From Laetiporus sulphureus 93-53 (Eukaryota > Basidiomycota > Agaricomycetes > Polyporales > Laetiporaceae), in contig NW_024468511.1 of NCBI RefSeq assembly GCF_001632365.1, positions 1,440,899 to 1,504,898 on the forward strand: 64,000 nucleotides of DNA, in the 5' to 3' direction. A program made the position numbers and the translations under genes. Below, piece by piece: positions 11,481 through 27,520 of this stretch. The stretch's first letter is position 1. Each line of letters opens with the position of its first letter. The notes beneath the pieces were generated by a model. That model did no database searches and was not told the DNA's origin. It saw only the letters and a program-made list of their open reading frames with translations.

Positions 11481-13453
11481 TCATTTCCGAGGCTCCTCGC
11501 CCACATGTACCACCACGAGCTTCCTGGTCAGCAGGTTGAACACCATCCCGAATATGAGTGCCACAAGAGTACAGCTCATCATGATGACATTGTACGGCAT
11601 GCTGAAATCTGGGGTGGCGAGGTCGACCAGGAGGATGGGCGTGTAAATCCGCGTCGAACGCTTGGGAACGGCCAAGCTGCTGTCCAGGGCTCCGCTGGAC
11701 TTGTTCCCAAAGGAGAATGGTACAAACACGGCCGGAGGAAGGTCCCAGCCGCGCTGCGCGTCTGGCGGATGCTCCGTGTAGCGCAGGAACGGCTTCGACA
11801 CGTCCATCGTGAGCTGCAGCGTGCTCTTGGGCGGCAGCGTCAGCACGACTTGCATCAGAGAAGGTCGGGAGTGCGGGACGGGAGCTATGTACGAGACAAT
11901 CGCTGCAAGATCGTCTATAAGATCCGGACAGGGCGAGATGTTAGAGATCCACGAGATTGACAAAGGAAGCGGCATCCCCGGAGCACGTACCGCGCGAGAC
12001 GCCGTCGCACTCCACATGCAAGGTGTGCAGGTAGAATTGCAGAAGCCAAGGCATGGCCTCGAGGTAGCTTGTCTTGACTTCGGTGGGAAGATTGTTTTTG
12101 ACCACGAGGGAGAGTTGGGCTTCGTACTGTGTAGATGCTTTTAAGGTACGACGGATGGACAAAGGTAATAGTGACGGGGTGTCCCGGGACAAAGCTACGA
12201 GCATCCATTAGCCGGGGATTCACGGGCTGCATGTATGAAACTAACGATATTGAAAAGATGTCTCTTCAGGCCATTGCATGCTGACATCGAGAGGCCCTAT
12301 GGCAAATGGATCGATGAGCATTCACAAGAGGAGAAAGACTCCAAGACGGATTGCTGACCTCGGATGTCAAATGTAGCAAACTCATCGTCCATCGAGGTCG
12401 GCACGGGAACTATTGTATAGGACTGTTCCACCGGTAGCTTCACTCGTACAAGACTTGATCTCGCAACCGGACATGCTTGGTCGATGGCACGATCAAATAC
12501 AGACCGGAAGGACCAATCTGCGAAAGGAGTCGCTCGAACGTTTACAGAGATGAGATGAAGTCCACCACTGACCACGACGCCTGTCGTAAGACAGACGGAC
12601 AGGATCCAAAATAGCCTGGAATGTTAGCCGGACCTCTACGCCCGCATCTTGACGATACAAGACATGAACACCAAGGCCATGCCAGTCCGCATCGAACAGC
12701 CGGTGTGGATTCAACAATGCCGCGATGCCTGAGAGCGACTTGCAAGGCAGAAGCTTGAGAAACGGCGTCAAGTTCTCAGTGCAGACGTGCTCTGAAGGCA
12801 GGGTTGCATGGCGAAGCTGGTGAGGATATGTCCAATTAGGTAGCGAGCCCTCCGGTTGGAAAGTAATGACAGGCGAGGTGGTGCGCTGCTCATCTAGCGA
12901 ACCCAGAGAAGCGCAGAATAGACCAGCCAATGCATTTCGCAGGCCCTGCCATCTTTGATCAACGCTGAATTCTGTCAGATGCTAATCGGCACGTAACATT
13001 TGCAGAGAAGCCGCTCACCTCATGGCCGCGCCGTCTCCCATCCATGCCCACAGCTCTGCTCCGGTACTGACTCCGGGTTCTTCGGGGTAACCCCATCGGT
13101 CATAGCCCCAGTTTCCCGCATTCAAAGTGAGGTGAAGCTCAGTCACAGCATATTCGCGCAGTATCTGACCAAGAGCGAGAGGAAACAGGGTATAGTGCTG
13201 TGCTACCGCGAAGTTCATCGCTCGTGACGGATTGAAGGGCAGCATTTGACTCACACTCGTCGTCAGTCGAAAGACTGTCCGGTTCTCTGGGAGTAGCGTC
13301 TCCTAAGAGGGTCGTGAACAAGAAATGGGCGGCCAGCTTGCCATCACGGAGTGGTCGCAGAGTCAATTGCTCTTGGAATTGTTCTGCTGATAGTACCTCG
13401 GAGGGAAGCAAACTCAAAACCAGAAAAAGGTTACCAAGCCATCTGGCCCGCAT
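11481..13453 (-). CDS. GPI16: GPI transamidase component PIG-T/Gpi16
   Basis: The protein is a subunit of the ER GPI-transamidase, which cleaves C-terminal signals and attaches GPI anchors. It starts at 13453 with MRARWLGNLFLVLSLLPSEV, a signal peptide, then EQFQEQLTLRPLRDGKLAAH. The Gpi16 signature HYTLFPLALGQILREY followed by ELHLTLNAGNWGYDRWG is near 13110-13205. Later blocks include LWAWMGD, WQGLRNALAGLFCASLGSLD, LLPCKSLSGIAALLNPHRLF, then the C-terminal lumenal region and a single TM helix (YNVIMMSCTLVALIFGMVFN) before the short cytosolic tail ending VGEEPRK. About seven short introns. It is divergent from AFG2. Confidence 0.9.
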
Positions 13454-14021
13454 CGTGCAGCCCTGCCTGCATGAACCGCACAGAATAAGCTGAAGTCAGA
13501 CGGAAACTTGGAGTTGTGGCCACGACATGAAGAGCCACAGGCGCGCTTTAGCTTAGTCAGCGTCGCAGTTGCCATTTTAGAATTGAGCGCCTGTTTGAGC
13601 CCGCAGCTTGCACCGTTTGCTCACTAGTCCACTGCATCAGCTATATCATTTTAAGGTATTTCAAGGCTAGTGGACCGGTAGGACCAAGGTATGCCTTTTC
13701 GTTCGCTTGAACCAAATATCGCGCAGCGCTGAGTTCTCCGTCATCTTCAATCTCCAGCCACAACCCGTTTGGGCAGACAAATATTCTTCTGTCTGATTTT
13801 CACGGACCAATCTGTGCTGGGCATACATCAGGATAGCCCAAAGACATGTGAGTAACTTGACTATTTGAAATGTCGCGTTAGCTTAGCGACGTTAACGCAA
13901 CCTCCACCCCAGAACCTTAGCAGAAGCGTGTGCGTGCAACATTTCATGGATGCATCAGCACCTGGACCACACACTGACGTGAGAACAACGGTCATGCGTA
14001 CAGCACCATCACTTGTTTCTT
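13454..14021. promoter_or_regulatory. Divergent promoter region of GPI16 and AFG2
   Basis: 568 bp between the two divergent starts. I see no distinct motif. If AFG2 has an unrecognised upstream exon, part of this lies inside that gene. Confidence 0.4.
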
Positions 14022-17093
<3,072 letters not shown>

Positions 17094-17570
17094 GATGTCT
17101 TTGCGGGTGTAAGCAATGATCCAGACGCAACAAATATGAGTACTTCCACGCCGCCCGCCCGTCTTTCTCCGCGCTGCCGAAAGGGCCCGCAAATCCGTAT
17201 GTAGCATCCAAGGAAAGATTCTGGCTGAAGAGGCCGAGTGCAGCAGTGAGAAGCCCAGCAAGGAGGTAGCAGGGTGGTGATGGACGGAATCTATGAATAA
17301 TTAAACAAAGGCTCAATATGTGTGACTCGCTGGATCGAAAAGACCTGCCTTGGCTGCGGCGATGAGATCAGCGCGCGCGAGCATGAATTATTGAAAGCTG
17401 GCGTGCAAGTTCTCGTAGTAACCTATGCTTCTCACATTGTCATGTGACTGACTCGCTGTGGGACGACCCGTGTGACATTGAGGCTGCCAGTGTGTAGCCT
17501 TTGCACGAGAACACTGTCTAGCCAACATATCCGTCTTCGCTATACACAACATAGTCGTGGACTATTCATC
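17094..17570. other. Intergenic, AFG2 3' flank
   Basis: 477 bp with the AFG2 3' untranslated region and the promoter side of the DUF7918 gene. No gene seen. Confidence 0.4.
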
Positions 17571-19170
17571 ATGCCGATCCATAAGGAAATTGAGATCATG
17601 ATCAACGGCGAATTTGGCGAGCCTTTCTGTGAATTTCCGGCTCAGGACACAGGCTGTTCCAATTCATCAAAGGGCCCTTCTCCATCTGTGACATGCATGA
17701 TTGGATGTTTCCCTGGCCAAGTAAGTAACTAGTACTGACTGTGTCTGAATTGAACATGATGCTCATTATTGCTGTAATTGAACTTGCAGAAGTTCAGTTT
17801 TAAAGTCTTGAATCACAGTGTCAAAGCTATTGTTGTGCAACCACGTATTGATGGAATACTTCTATCCGAGTTTGCAGTTTCACAGGGTCAATCCTGTCTC
17901 GATATTGGTTATGTGGAATCTCTGGGCTCCATACTCAACGATGCTGTGCGTCCATACCAGTTTGCAAGCATACAAAAATGGCGTAAGTTATATACCGTAA
18001 CTTGAATCATGAATTGATCTCATATTTCTGCATAGGAACCATGTCCAAAACTGAAGATCACTTTATGGGCAAATTGATCTTCACTGTCTTCTTTGTGGAA
18101 GATTTCGAGGATGCAGCCCAAGACATCCATAATGGCTACAAGAAGTTGTCATTGAAGGCAAGATCAGTACATGAAGATGATCTTAATAATGGATTTCAGG
18201 TCATGTATGGCACCATGGCAGTTGTTCTCTCCAAGTATTGACTAACTTGCAATCATACAATCAAGTCTCAAGCCCACACCAATAACTGTAGCATCAATTC
18301 CATCCCACAAACGAGTGTTGACATATAAGAAGATGCGAGATGAAGATCCACTGATATTTTGCTTCAAATTTTGTCACAAAGGTAGAGCTTCTGAACTTTT
18401 GAATTTATCTGCCCTTACATGAATTTTTTGCTGTGCTGTTATAGGCAACCTGCCAGTGGACAAGACGACACAACAGCAAGAGGATCAGGACAACAGAACA
18501 AACACACAGGCCATTGTACAAACCAACCTGGTTTCCGAGCAAGATGAGCAGCCGAATGATGGTGCTCATCCGGTAATAGGTGGCACAGATGCAGACGTGC
18601 CTAAAGTAGCCATTCTCAACTCAACAAAGGAATGGGATGGTGAATCAGATATGGAAGATATGCTTCCTGGTGGTTCGTTCCATTGTTCAAGTCAGGACTG
18701 TCCATTGGCTTACGTAGACATTGTATTATTTTATAGAGGCTGAGAACGATGACGATGACATGCTCGGTGAAGGCTCAACTGAGATCCGAGCCTCGGAACC
18801 TCCATTGACAGATAATGAATGTATGTCCCTGGTTGCTTTATAATTTTCATTGCTGTATGGCTAATTTTTTTCTTCACTTCGGATGCCGCTTGTAGTATCT
18901 GAGCCTTCGTCCCCAGCACCCTCCGATAATGACTTACCAGAAGACACATCTTCAATACTTTCTGACCTGCCATCCGAAAGGCAGGATGTGGTGCCAGAGG
19001 AAGGTTCACCAGCTAGTGACATGCAGCAAATGGATTCCGAGCCTGGCACAGCTGCTCCTGAGGGATCGGAAGAGCGACATTCATCGCGTGACAGTGACGT
19101 CCAAGCCAGCGCCACAAGCTCTCCTGTGCCCATTAGAGGCTCCATCGGCAAAAGGTGCATTAGTATATAA
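17571..19170 (+). pseudogene. DUF7918-like gene, 5' part, cut by transposon insertion
   Basis: The N-terminal part begins MPIHKEIEIMINGEF at 17571. Exon 1 (17571-17720) and exon 2 (from 17790) give GCFPGQ-KFSFKVLNHSVKAIVV, RIDGILLSEFAV and VRPYQFASIQKWR; later exons give GKLIFTVFFVEDFED and DEDPLIFCFKFCHKGNL. The layout (beta-rich domain, RPYxFA block, C-terminal FxFxxCH block) fits the DUF7918 family, common and of unknown function in Agaricomycetes. A long acidic Ser/Glu-rich linker follows. The frame enters the transposon terminal repeat at 19143 and ends at an in-transposon stop (19168-19170), so the coiled-coil C terminus, now at 27926-28785, is lost. One splice near 18238 is poor, so additional decay is possible. 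Confidence 0.65.
19143..19158 (+). repeat. Left terminal inverted repeat of the transposon
   Basis: The 16-base sequence pairs with 27910-27925 with one mismatch (base 13, G versus C). It begins directly after the TC target duplication. Confidence 0.9.
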
Positions 19171-19181
19171 ATGCCGGTGAG

Positions 19182-19331
19182 ACTATATATACCACACAGG
19201 ACTTGGGATTGTAGATAAACGTAGAAATATGAATATATGTGCTTCTATACTCTCGTAGGTCCTATGAGAGATTTCAAACGACCGGCGGTCTTTTGTGCTC
19301 TTTTAAAGCTCACACAGATCCTGCGAGCAAT
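19182..19331. repeat. Left subterminal 30-bp repeat array
   Basis: About five imperfect units in 30-bp register. The clearest starts are TTCTATAC at 19243, TTTCAAAC at 19272 and TTTAAAGC at 19302. The unit TTTAAAGCTCACACAGATCC matches the right array unit at 27731. Some units are nearly palindromic (CTCTCGTAGGTCCTATGAG near 19251), so orientation relative to the right array is ambiguous. Confidence 0.6.
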
Positions 19332-19566
19332 TAAATATATATATATTCATAGATAAATCCCACCCCGGTCTGGAGAGTCGTTCGCAACTGCTTACAGTCA
19401 TTGAGAAGCTTGCGAGGGGAACGACATATTTTTCTGTACACTGCACGAGATGAAGACATTGATTATTACTGCACTATGGGCACCCAATTCAAGCAGGCTG
19501 CGAAAAAACGGCTCGACATCAGGTCCGCAAAATGGAGACCGAGACGAACATATATACTTCAAAGCA

Positions 19567-22500
19567 TTAGAGCGCAGCATAGCCCCATAAACTGTACTCA
19601 TCGTCGACATCTTCTCCGTCTTCAGGACCCAAGTCCCCCTCCTCACCGGCCCGAATATTGTCACCTGCATTCGGCTCGCACTGCTCTTCGCCGTCATCAT
19701 CCTCTGATGTGCCGTCCGAGGCATAATCGACATCTTGCTCTTCATTGGCCATATTTTCTTCGTCTTCACTGTCAGCTGCGCTTTTCTCTTCATCTCTGCC
19801 ATCGCTTTCTGGCATGTCCTCACGGTTCGCCACCGTTGGCTCCTGTGTAGGGTCATCAACCGTCTTCTCCGCCATGTGTTCTTGCATGAGGCGTTCGAAC
19901 AGGTCAGCAGCATCCTCATCGTGAATACCTGTGTCAGCACCACGGTGTCCGATGCCGCCACCGAAGTAGCGCATGAACATGTCCCGATCGACAAAACTGC
20001 AGCATGGCTAAGTCAGTTTGTCAGATGACGATCCCGCTAAATACTCACATATTCACGTAGTAATAAACATAGTCACTGTCCTCTTCCCTGGGCTGTCGCA
20101 CGGCTGAACGTGGCAGGAGGTCCATGGTACGGCCATGAGCAAATGCGGGGATTAGATGTGCAGCACGCAACACCTCATCCGGGTTCACAAATGCGAAAGC
20201 ATGCGAATCTTTGTCAGGAACAAATCCAATGCGGGGTAGCCGTAGTGTATCGAAACTCGCCGTTGACACGCCTTCTTCTCGTCCAAACCAGCGAACCCAC
20301 AAGACATCGATGCGCTGAGGCTCAGACGACTTCGACCAGATGCCAGAGTGCTTCACCATGACATGGAAGATCCCAACCACTCGGCCATACCAGTATGGAT
20401 GCGACTCAGCTTCAATACCATCTTCATGAGAAAGTAGCATGATATCAGCATGAGAGCGTGGATTGATTGAATCTTGAGCCCGTCGCATGTCGTAGGTCGT
20501 ATAGTTAATGCGTACGACTTTGTGGAAATAAATCCGATTGTCGACAATGCGCATTGTGTCAAGGTCCTCTGGGGAAAACTCGGTCTCATCACCGTCATAC
20601 GCCATCATCCTAAGCCGTGCAAGCAAGTGGGTCTTGAGGTTCAGCAAGAAGTTCTGAAACAAGATCAGGTTAAATTCAGCTAGTGCAAGGGCGGCGCTGC
20701 GGCGTACCTTAACAGCAGGATCACTTTGCTGCTCTCTCAGCCAGCAATGGATGTTTTCAGAATGTGGTGCCCTTTCAGAGATATGATAATGGTCCTCCAT
20801 ATGTGTAGATGCAGGAAGTGGGTCCAATGTAGTGAACGTCAGAGCAGCCGCTCCGCTTCATTCACTAACGTCCTGAGGTCGCAGATTTGAGTCAGAGTCT
20901 GTAGCAGCCCGCTTGTCTCGATGGTTTTGAACACATCGATGAATATCACGTATGATGGCAGCACGTCGTTCATGCTTCGCGATTTGCCCGGTATAGTGGA
21001 ATTTGTTCGTTCTTGGCCAGAATGCTTTGACTACACGATGTTCGAGTTCGCCCTAGCTTATATTAGCCTATGACAAACCAATACAGTGCCAATCTTACCG
21101 TTTGCATCGTGTAATTGTCAGTAGGACCATAGGTTTCAATCGCGGCAGCATAGTCACCCAAAGAATGCCACTTGTACGTCACAAGATTGAATTCTTTTTT
21201 CTTTCTTGTACTGCCAGACGCTGGACCTGTATCCTTCTTCTTACCTTTACTACTGTGTTTATTCGTCATGTTCTCGCCTTGCTTGAATTTTCGTGCAGCC
21301 GTCCGTCGACCTCGTGCAGCTTCTTCCTTGGGAAGCTCATACGTTTCATAATCTTCGCACGTCGTAGTCTTGAAATGGCGCACAACTGCGCCGAGAACCT
21401 TCGTTGTTTTTCGCAATGCGACGATGGTGTCTGTTGTATGTAGACGAAGCTTGGCGAGGGCCTGCCAGGTTGCCAGAATAAATAGCATGTCGAGGACAAG
21501 TTCGTTATGTTCGTCAGGCAGCAGGTGATCAAAGACCGGGATCACACACTATCGCAGTAGTTGCAGAATGATATTAATGAGCAATCAAAAATTCAGAAAT
21601 ACCTGAAGAATGTCTTCGTAATCTCGTGCTGCGAGCTTTTTGAGTGCTGAGACATTGGTGTCAAATCGGCGTATTGTATCGCGGCCAAAAGTAGGCACTT
21701 TGCGAAATCTGGTTGTGGTCGGTCAATCAGACCCACTAAAGGAAATGTACATAGAGTGCATCGTACCTGCTATTCAACTTCTGAATGCGATCCTGGCCTT
21801 CTGCATGCAATACTCGAAGAAGGTGTACGAAGACAGCCTTCCACACACCTAATTCAAACTCGTGCAGGAGGTCCGGAACGAACAGTGAGTATACGTTGAA
21901 GCTGAACTTGGCGAGACGCATCGAGAATGCACTCTGATGATCAAGGTTGGCATGCAATAGGATGAGTAGGTTAATAAGACATACCCTTGTAGGAACAAGG
22001 GATTGTACATCTAGTATCTTCGCGATCTTCTTGCTGCCTAGGCTGATTCCTTTCTCGAATACCCATGCCCTTGTGCGCTTGATTGCGTTCTGGATAGCAG
22101 AAGTGTCCGTGCGACTCTTGCTGCGACGTGCAGAATCTGCGGGTGTGCCCATCTTCGGGATGTCAGACTTCTCAATCAGACAGCGTGGGCATGGACATCG
22201 TGCGAGATAACGGATGCATGCGAGTAAAATCCTATTATTGGAGCTAATTAGCATAATATTCTCAGAATGATTGCAGCGCTTACTTTTCAGGATAATCTGC
22301 CGAGTATGTAAAGAACCGGGGAAATAATCTACGAAGAATGCCATCTCTGCATTTGAGTAGCAAGCCATGCTCATATGCATGCATGAACTCTGGGTCGAGA
22401 ACCAGGACCCAGATGGCTTGCATGAGTTCACGTTTGCAGAAACGAAGGACATCGGCAGTCGCTGATGTGCCGTACAACTTCTCATAGACGTCCTGAATGA

Positions 22501-24072
22501 AATCAGGCAGCTATGCAAGCATATTTCAATTTTAAAAATGCGAAACACATATAATTGTAACCACGTACCGATGGCAGATATGCCAGGTGATGTGCACAGA
22601 ACGACGATGGCTTACAGCGGACGTACTTCGAGATAAAGCCGAAGAACAGGTAGACAGGCCAGAGTGACGCATTTCCGAAGTCAGCAAGGTGAGTCGAATC
22701 AGACCACAGCATAAGAGGTACAATTGAGACCTCAGTTTCCGGAGGATCGTCAGGATTGCGTGGCTGAGCACAGATTGTTTTGTATTCGTCAAGCATGGCA
22801 TCGGAATTGTACAGCTCTGTGAAGACGCGCACATCCTCATATTCGGATTCAGGTGCAAGAAAGGAATCTTCTAGCATTGGAGTGTTACTGCTGCCATCGT
22901 CTGAGGAATCCGGTCGTGGGCGCCGCCAGTAAAGCATGAAGGGATGCCAGTGATAAAAGCTAGCATCATCATCCATGCATACGGACTTGATGATCTCCAG
23001 AAGACTTCTATGGTACACGTCTGGAACATTGAGCATTGGAGCGTCAGCCTCGGATGGAAATTCCTCTCTCTCTTTCGGAAGAGGTATCTTGACTGATGCC
23101 TTCTTCCAACCGTCCGCTGGTTTGAATATGCCGTTGGCGTCAGCAGTAGTCACAGCTTCAACATGCTTCCACTCGCTTGCGATGCGCACTCCCTTCAGCT
23201 CGTTTGCGTCAAAATCTGGCTCGGTAATGATGTCGATAAGGCGTTGCATCTCCGCCTCTGATTTCTGATTCGAGCCGGTGTATTGCCAATGTAAGAGGTG
23301 GAATATGGAGCCATTCTTGAATGGATGATGGATGCTATCGATGGTCTGCTGAACCGCAGTGCATGCACGTTGCAGAGCTGCACGTCCAAATTTCTGTAGC
23401 GATGGCACAGATGCCTGCTCATGCACAAATTGCTCAGCAGACAGCACAGGGGAGTCAGTGAGATTGTCGACATTAGGGACATTTGGTGGGATGAACGTTG
23501 GCTTGTATAGATAACGTCGAAAGATACCAAAGCGGTCAGGCTGAGTGTCAAAATGTAGAGGATCTGACAAGGGCTCCGCAGGCATAGAATTAACAGCTTG
23601 TAGGGCAGGAGGAATAGCTTGTGGAATATGTAGCGAGAGGCCTTCAGCTGTAGTAGGAACAAAGTCACGTAGAGAACGGGGCAGGTGTCTTCTTCGGCCA
23701 CTACGACTGACGGAATAGGTTACAGATGATCCCTGAGTAAATTCTGGCATATCTTCAGGGGGTTTGTCCTAGGTTGCTATTAGCTGGTTAAATGATGAGA
23801 GAATTCATGCGGCGTACCTCATGCAGACTCTGCCGCAATTCTCCTTGTACCTCATGCAAACTCTCTCGCAATTCTCCTCTCTCATCTTCGAGTACCTGTC
23901 CCTCCCTTCGTGATAGCTTCGCAGATATTCCCTTCTGGTCTATCTGCTGTTGTTTAGCAAGAGCCGCCTCCAACCCAGAGTATCGCCGCTTGCAGTATGT
24001 GGCATGTATCTTCAGTGCACGGTCTGTAGAGAAGTTGGCGCGATTGCAATTTCGACAGTACAGAGTAGCCAT
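19567..24072 (-). CDS. Plavaka-type transposase
   Basis: The spliced protein begins MATLYCRNCNRANFSTDRAL, a C2H2-like zinc finger with CKRRY at its end, then a helical linker. The core contains LMLWSDSTHLADFGNASLWP (near 22650-22710), SKYVRCKPSSFCAHHLAYLP, FCKRELMQAIWVLVLDPEF, FPRFFTYSADYPEK, RCPCPRCLIEKSDIPKMG, then SLFVPDLLHEFELGVWK (near 21870), GELEHRVVKAFWPRTNKFHY and finally FVDRDMFMRYFGGGIGH plus a very acidic tail. These are hallmarks of the large agaricomycete Plavaka transposases (CMC-like); the Asp in WSDST and in PDLLHEFE are likely catalytic, but I cannot place the third acidic residue. Exons chain through short introns with no stop or frameshift that I could find, so it may be functional. 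Confidence 0.85.
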
Positions 24073-24331
24073 TGAAGCAAGAAGATGAAATGTAATCCAG
24101 AGAATCAGACGCATAAAGAATATATGAGTCTAGTGAGGGTCGAGAGATGATACTCATAAATGCAGACGCGACGTGGCCAGAGACGTTGTGTCATGTGACC
24201 GCATATACTCTGCAAAATTAGAGGCTTATGCGAAAACATTGTTCACGTAGGTATTATCAGGCATACTTTTCGCATAAAACAGTAGTGTAGCAACATTACT
24301 GGACAGATACAATGGAACTGAAACTCACAAT

Positions 24332-25141
24332 TCAGACTTCGTCTAAGTCTGAGACATAATCCAGGAGGCCATACACTTCTTGCAACCTCGCCACTCTATC
24401 ACGTACGCTCTGCTCCCACGTCTTTCTATCCAACAACTCCATGATGCCAGAGTCCATTTTCACTGTCGCTACAGAGTATTGATGCCGACGTTTCTGCTGG
24501 TTGCCAGGAGAAAATGCCGGTGACGGACTTATGGTGGCAGTCATCATACGGCGTGGCTCAGGATTGTCGTAGGTATGTATACTGGCGAAGAATGATGGAT
24601 TCATGAGTGCGTCTCGTGTGCGTTTGCAAAACAGTGCAGCATTGATGCCACACGTGTCCTCGAGAGGTATGTAGAATGCCCTAAGATAATCAGCATTGTT
24701 CGAGAGTTGAAAGCAAAAAAAGATGTACTGGGGGCCGGTCAAAAAGTTCTCTGGGATGAATTTGTATCCTACATTCACAGCATCTTTCTCCATTTCATCT
24801 ACTGCTGCAACAGCGTCGAGCAGCTCATGCGCAATGGCATCTAAGTTGTGACACAGCTTGTTGTCATCGACATCGTCTTTTGCATGCAATAAGAGGGTTT
24901 GTAGCAATGCAGTCGAGACTCCAGATACACGAAGAAGAGTTCGAGAGACAGAGATAATCCGCGTGTGTGCAAGCCGGGTGTTTGGGTCCGTGGTTGTTCG
25001 CTTGCGGCTGAGAACATTGAGAAGTGCAGAGATATTAGAAGAGAGCTGTTGAAGGTGATCTAAGACATCCGGAACAGTGCTTATGTAGCGTCCGGTCTCA
25101 TGATCAAGTCCAGAAAGGTGCCATCCATGTCCAGATGGCAT
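24332..25141 (-). CDS. Unknown transposon passenger ORF (269 aa)
   Basis: An uninterrupted frame starting MPSGHGWHLSGLDHETGRY and ending YVSDLDEV. It is alpha-helical and Leu/Ala-rich (VPDVLDHLQQLSSNISALLN, LLQTLLLHAKDDVDD, LDAIAHELLDAVAAVDEMEK) with a small central block FIPENFLTGPQYIFFCFQL. No TM helix, zinc finger or catalytic motif that I recognise. It is codirectional with the transposase, 259 bp upstream of its start, and divergent from the DUF6698 gene, 191 bp away. It lies wholly inside the transposon ends, so it is probably mobilised with it. Confidence 0.7.
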   Translation of the reverse strand: MPSGHGWHLSGLDHETGRYISTVPDVLDHLQQLSSNISALLNVLSRKRTTTDPNTRLAHTRIISVSRTLLRVSGVSTALLQTLLLHAKDDVDDNKLCHNLDAIAHELLDAVAAVDEMEKDAVNVGYKFIPENFLTGPQYIFFCFQLSNNADYLRAFYIPLEDTCGINAALFCKRTRDALMNPSFFASIHTYDNPEPRRMMTATISPSPAFSPGNQQKRRHQYSVATVKMDSGIMELLDRKTWEQSVRDRVARLQEVYGLLDYVSDLDEV

Positions 25142-25332
25142 GATGGGAGGAGCAATAAGTGCAAGACAAAGTCAGCGACAGACTTCGTGCGCATTGACGC
25201 GCCAGTCATGTGACCGTACACCTGCCTCATTTGGTGATTTTCAGCGTTGGCGCCGACGCAATCTTCATTCCTCGTCATCATCACTCACCGCCGTCTGTCT
25301 TTGCTTCCTCCTACACTCACATAGGCTCTCCG

Positions 25333-27100
25333 ATGGGAAAGACCAACACTCGCAAGAAAGATGCTTCAATGGCTGGGACTCGACCTCCAAAGCGTCTGCG
25401 TATTTTGAGTTCGTCACAGGTGGAACCTGTGCTGCCTCCTCCTCTACCACCACCTCAGCAAGCACCTCTGCCATCGCCATCACCACCATTGGCATCACCA
25501 TCACCATCACCAGTCCCCGCATCACCCATAAGGCCTGTTTGTTTTACAGATTCCATTGACACCGGCAATGGAAATTTTGTAGAGGCGGCACAAGCTTTGG
25601 CTGACTTTGAAGCTGACGAGACTCAAAATGACACTCTCATTCAGCAGATGCAATATCACAAAACTTGCGATGTATCAAGGCGAGTTGTTAATCACACTCG
25701 GGGATATAATTTTCACTGATATCGCTCACGCAAAAGTCACATTCTGGACATCATCAAAGATGGCGCTCGTTGGCTGTCTCGAGGAGTGTCGCCCTTCATC
25801 AACATCGAGCAAGTATTCGAGATTGGGATATCATTCGAAGGGTCACCCGAAAGTGAATGGAATCTCAGCGAGTTCGAAAACCTGTGAGTTTTATTTTGCT
25901 TTTCGCGCATATATGCGCGTACTGAATGTTCTACTGGTTTGCACGACATAGGAACATTGACGACATCCGTCAACAACTTCAGCTCTATCGTGCAACGATC
26001 AAAGCGGTCCCATGCCTGAAGACGCAGCTTACACGTTTTAAGTCGAAGCCCGAAGGTATCATTACGTTGGCCAGTTTTGTAAGTTTTTTCATTGTATATT
26101 ATTTGAAAAATCTATCCATGAAATCAGATTGACAGACATATGCGACACGCTCGAAGTGATGATATACAGAAGCTCAAGTCTCTATGTCTCAACTTCGTCC
26201 ATGCTATTGAGCGCGAAGATCTCAAGATACCAGCGATACCTCCGAAGACGCAGAAGGGGCTTAGAGGGTTTGAGCACCTAGCAACAGGCCGCCTTCTTGT
26301 TCCTCGCGTCATGCGAGATGAATTTGATCGCGACCCTGAAGAGTAAGCACTGCAGGATATCATCTCCTCACTATGTCGTCAATATAAATCTAATGTCTTA
26401 GATTTTGTCGTGCTGTGCGAGCGGGAGAAATCGCTATTGACGAGGAGGACTTTCCATCGTTTATGTATCCCGAGCAGGACTATGATGAGCTCGATCCCGT
26501 CAAAAATCTGATGTGCGCTCCTATCCTTTTTACGGTGGGTGTCCTTCAATCCTTGTTATGATCGCTCATTCTTGCATTTCTACCTCAATAGCTTGCCAAA
26601 GTACTCTATTTTGGCCCTGCTTCAGCCGAGAGCGCCACACCCAGCAATGCTAAGCCGAGAGGTGGCCGTCCTCCTCTCAATAAACAGTACAAGCTCGATC
26701 ATTGCACGCCTCAGATGTTGGCATACCTCTGCCTCTTGGTAAGTGCACATTGGTCGAATGTATATCATATTGATGAAATGCGCAGGTGCGCTTCGCGTTC
26801 TGTGCGTGCTCAACGTGGGATGAAGGCACCGACAATGCATTCTTCGGACCGGCTTTTTACAACAATTGCCTCGAGTTGCTCAACAACCCGAAGATCGGAG
26901 GTCCGATACTGGAAATTTGGAACCGGTACGTGATTCGGACTAGCGGGCACACATATTAATTGGTTGTTCACAGGGAATTGTTTGGGAAACCAGTCCGAGA
27001 ATTCGCGAGTAACGGTAAACGCGTAAGACACCGCTCGGGCCCATCTCAAATGGACATCATCAGGCAGAAGAATGCTGCGGCAGAAAGCGGTTGCTCCTAA
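25333..27100 (+). CDS. DUF6698 domain protein, transposon passenger
   Basis: The start MGKTNTRKKDASMAGTRPPK at 25333 leads into a nuclear-localisation-like basic stretch and a Pro/Ser low-complexity region. Exons then give HILDIIKDGARWLSRGVSPF, YRATIKAVPCLKTQLTRF, RSDDIQKLKSLCLNFV, the diagnostic KGLRGFEHLATGRLLVP and FCRAVRAGEIAIDEEDFPSF, then MCAPILFTLAKVLYFGPASA, MLAYLCLLVRFAFCAC, FYNNCLELLNN and IWNRELFGKPVREF, ending at 27098-27100. This order matches DUF6698, a family known to me only from Agaricomycetes and without known function. A more upstream in-frame ATG exists at 25210. About six short introns. Confidence 0.75.
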
Positions 27101-27520
27101 TCTTACCTGCGAATGCTACACCGTCTCGTCATCGCACTTGCTCTCTACGTCTGCTCTGAGTCCTCGGTCTCGCCTGCTCTTTTCGACTCTCGCCTACATG
27201 TCTCGGTCTCGTTCTTGCAACCGCTGCTTTTTATGCATCTCGCTTCATTCGCTCGGTCTTGTCGCCTTCGCCAAAAGTGCTAGCCTCATCCGGATTTTTG
27301 ATATTCTCGCTCGTACAGCTCACTGTTATTGTGCTCATCCTCGTCGCTCGCGTTTCTTGCTCTTGTCGCTCGCTGCTGTGACTCGTGATCTTAGACTTTG
27401 TACCCGCGTGATCGGCTGCTCTTCGTCTCGCATTCGCAGTTTACGGTACTGTATAGAAATGGGTATCCTTATCGGCTGTATTCACAATATGTTGTTGCGG
27501 TTTCAAATGGATTGAAGTGG

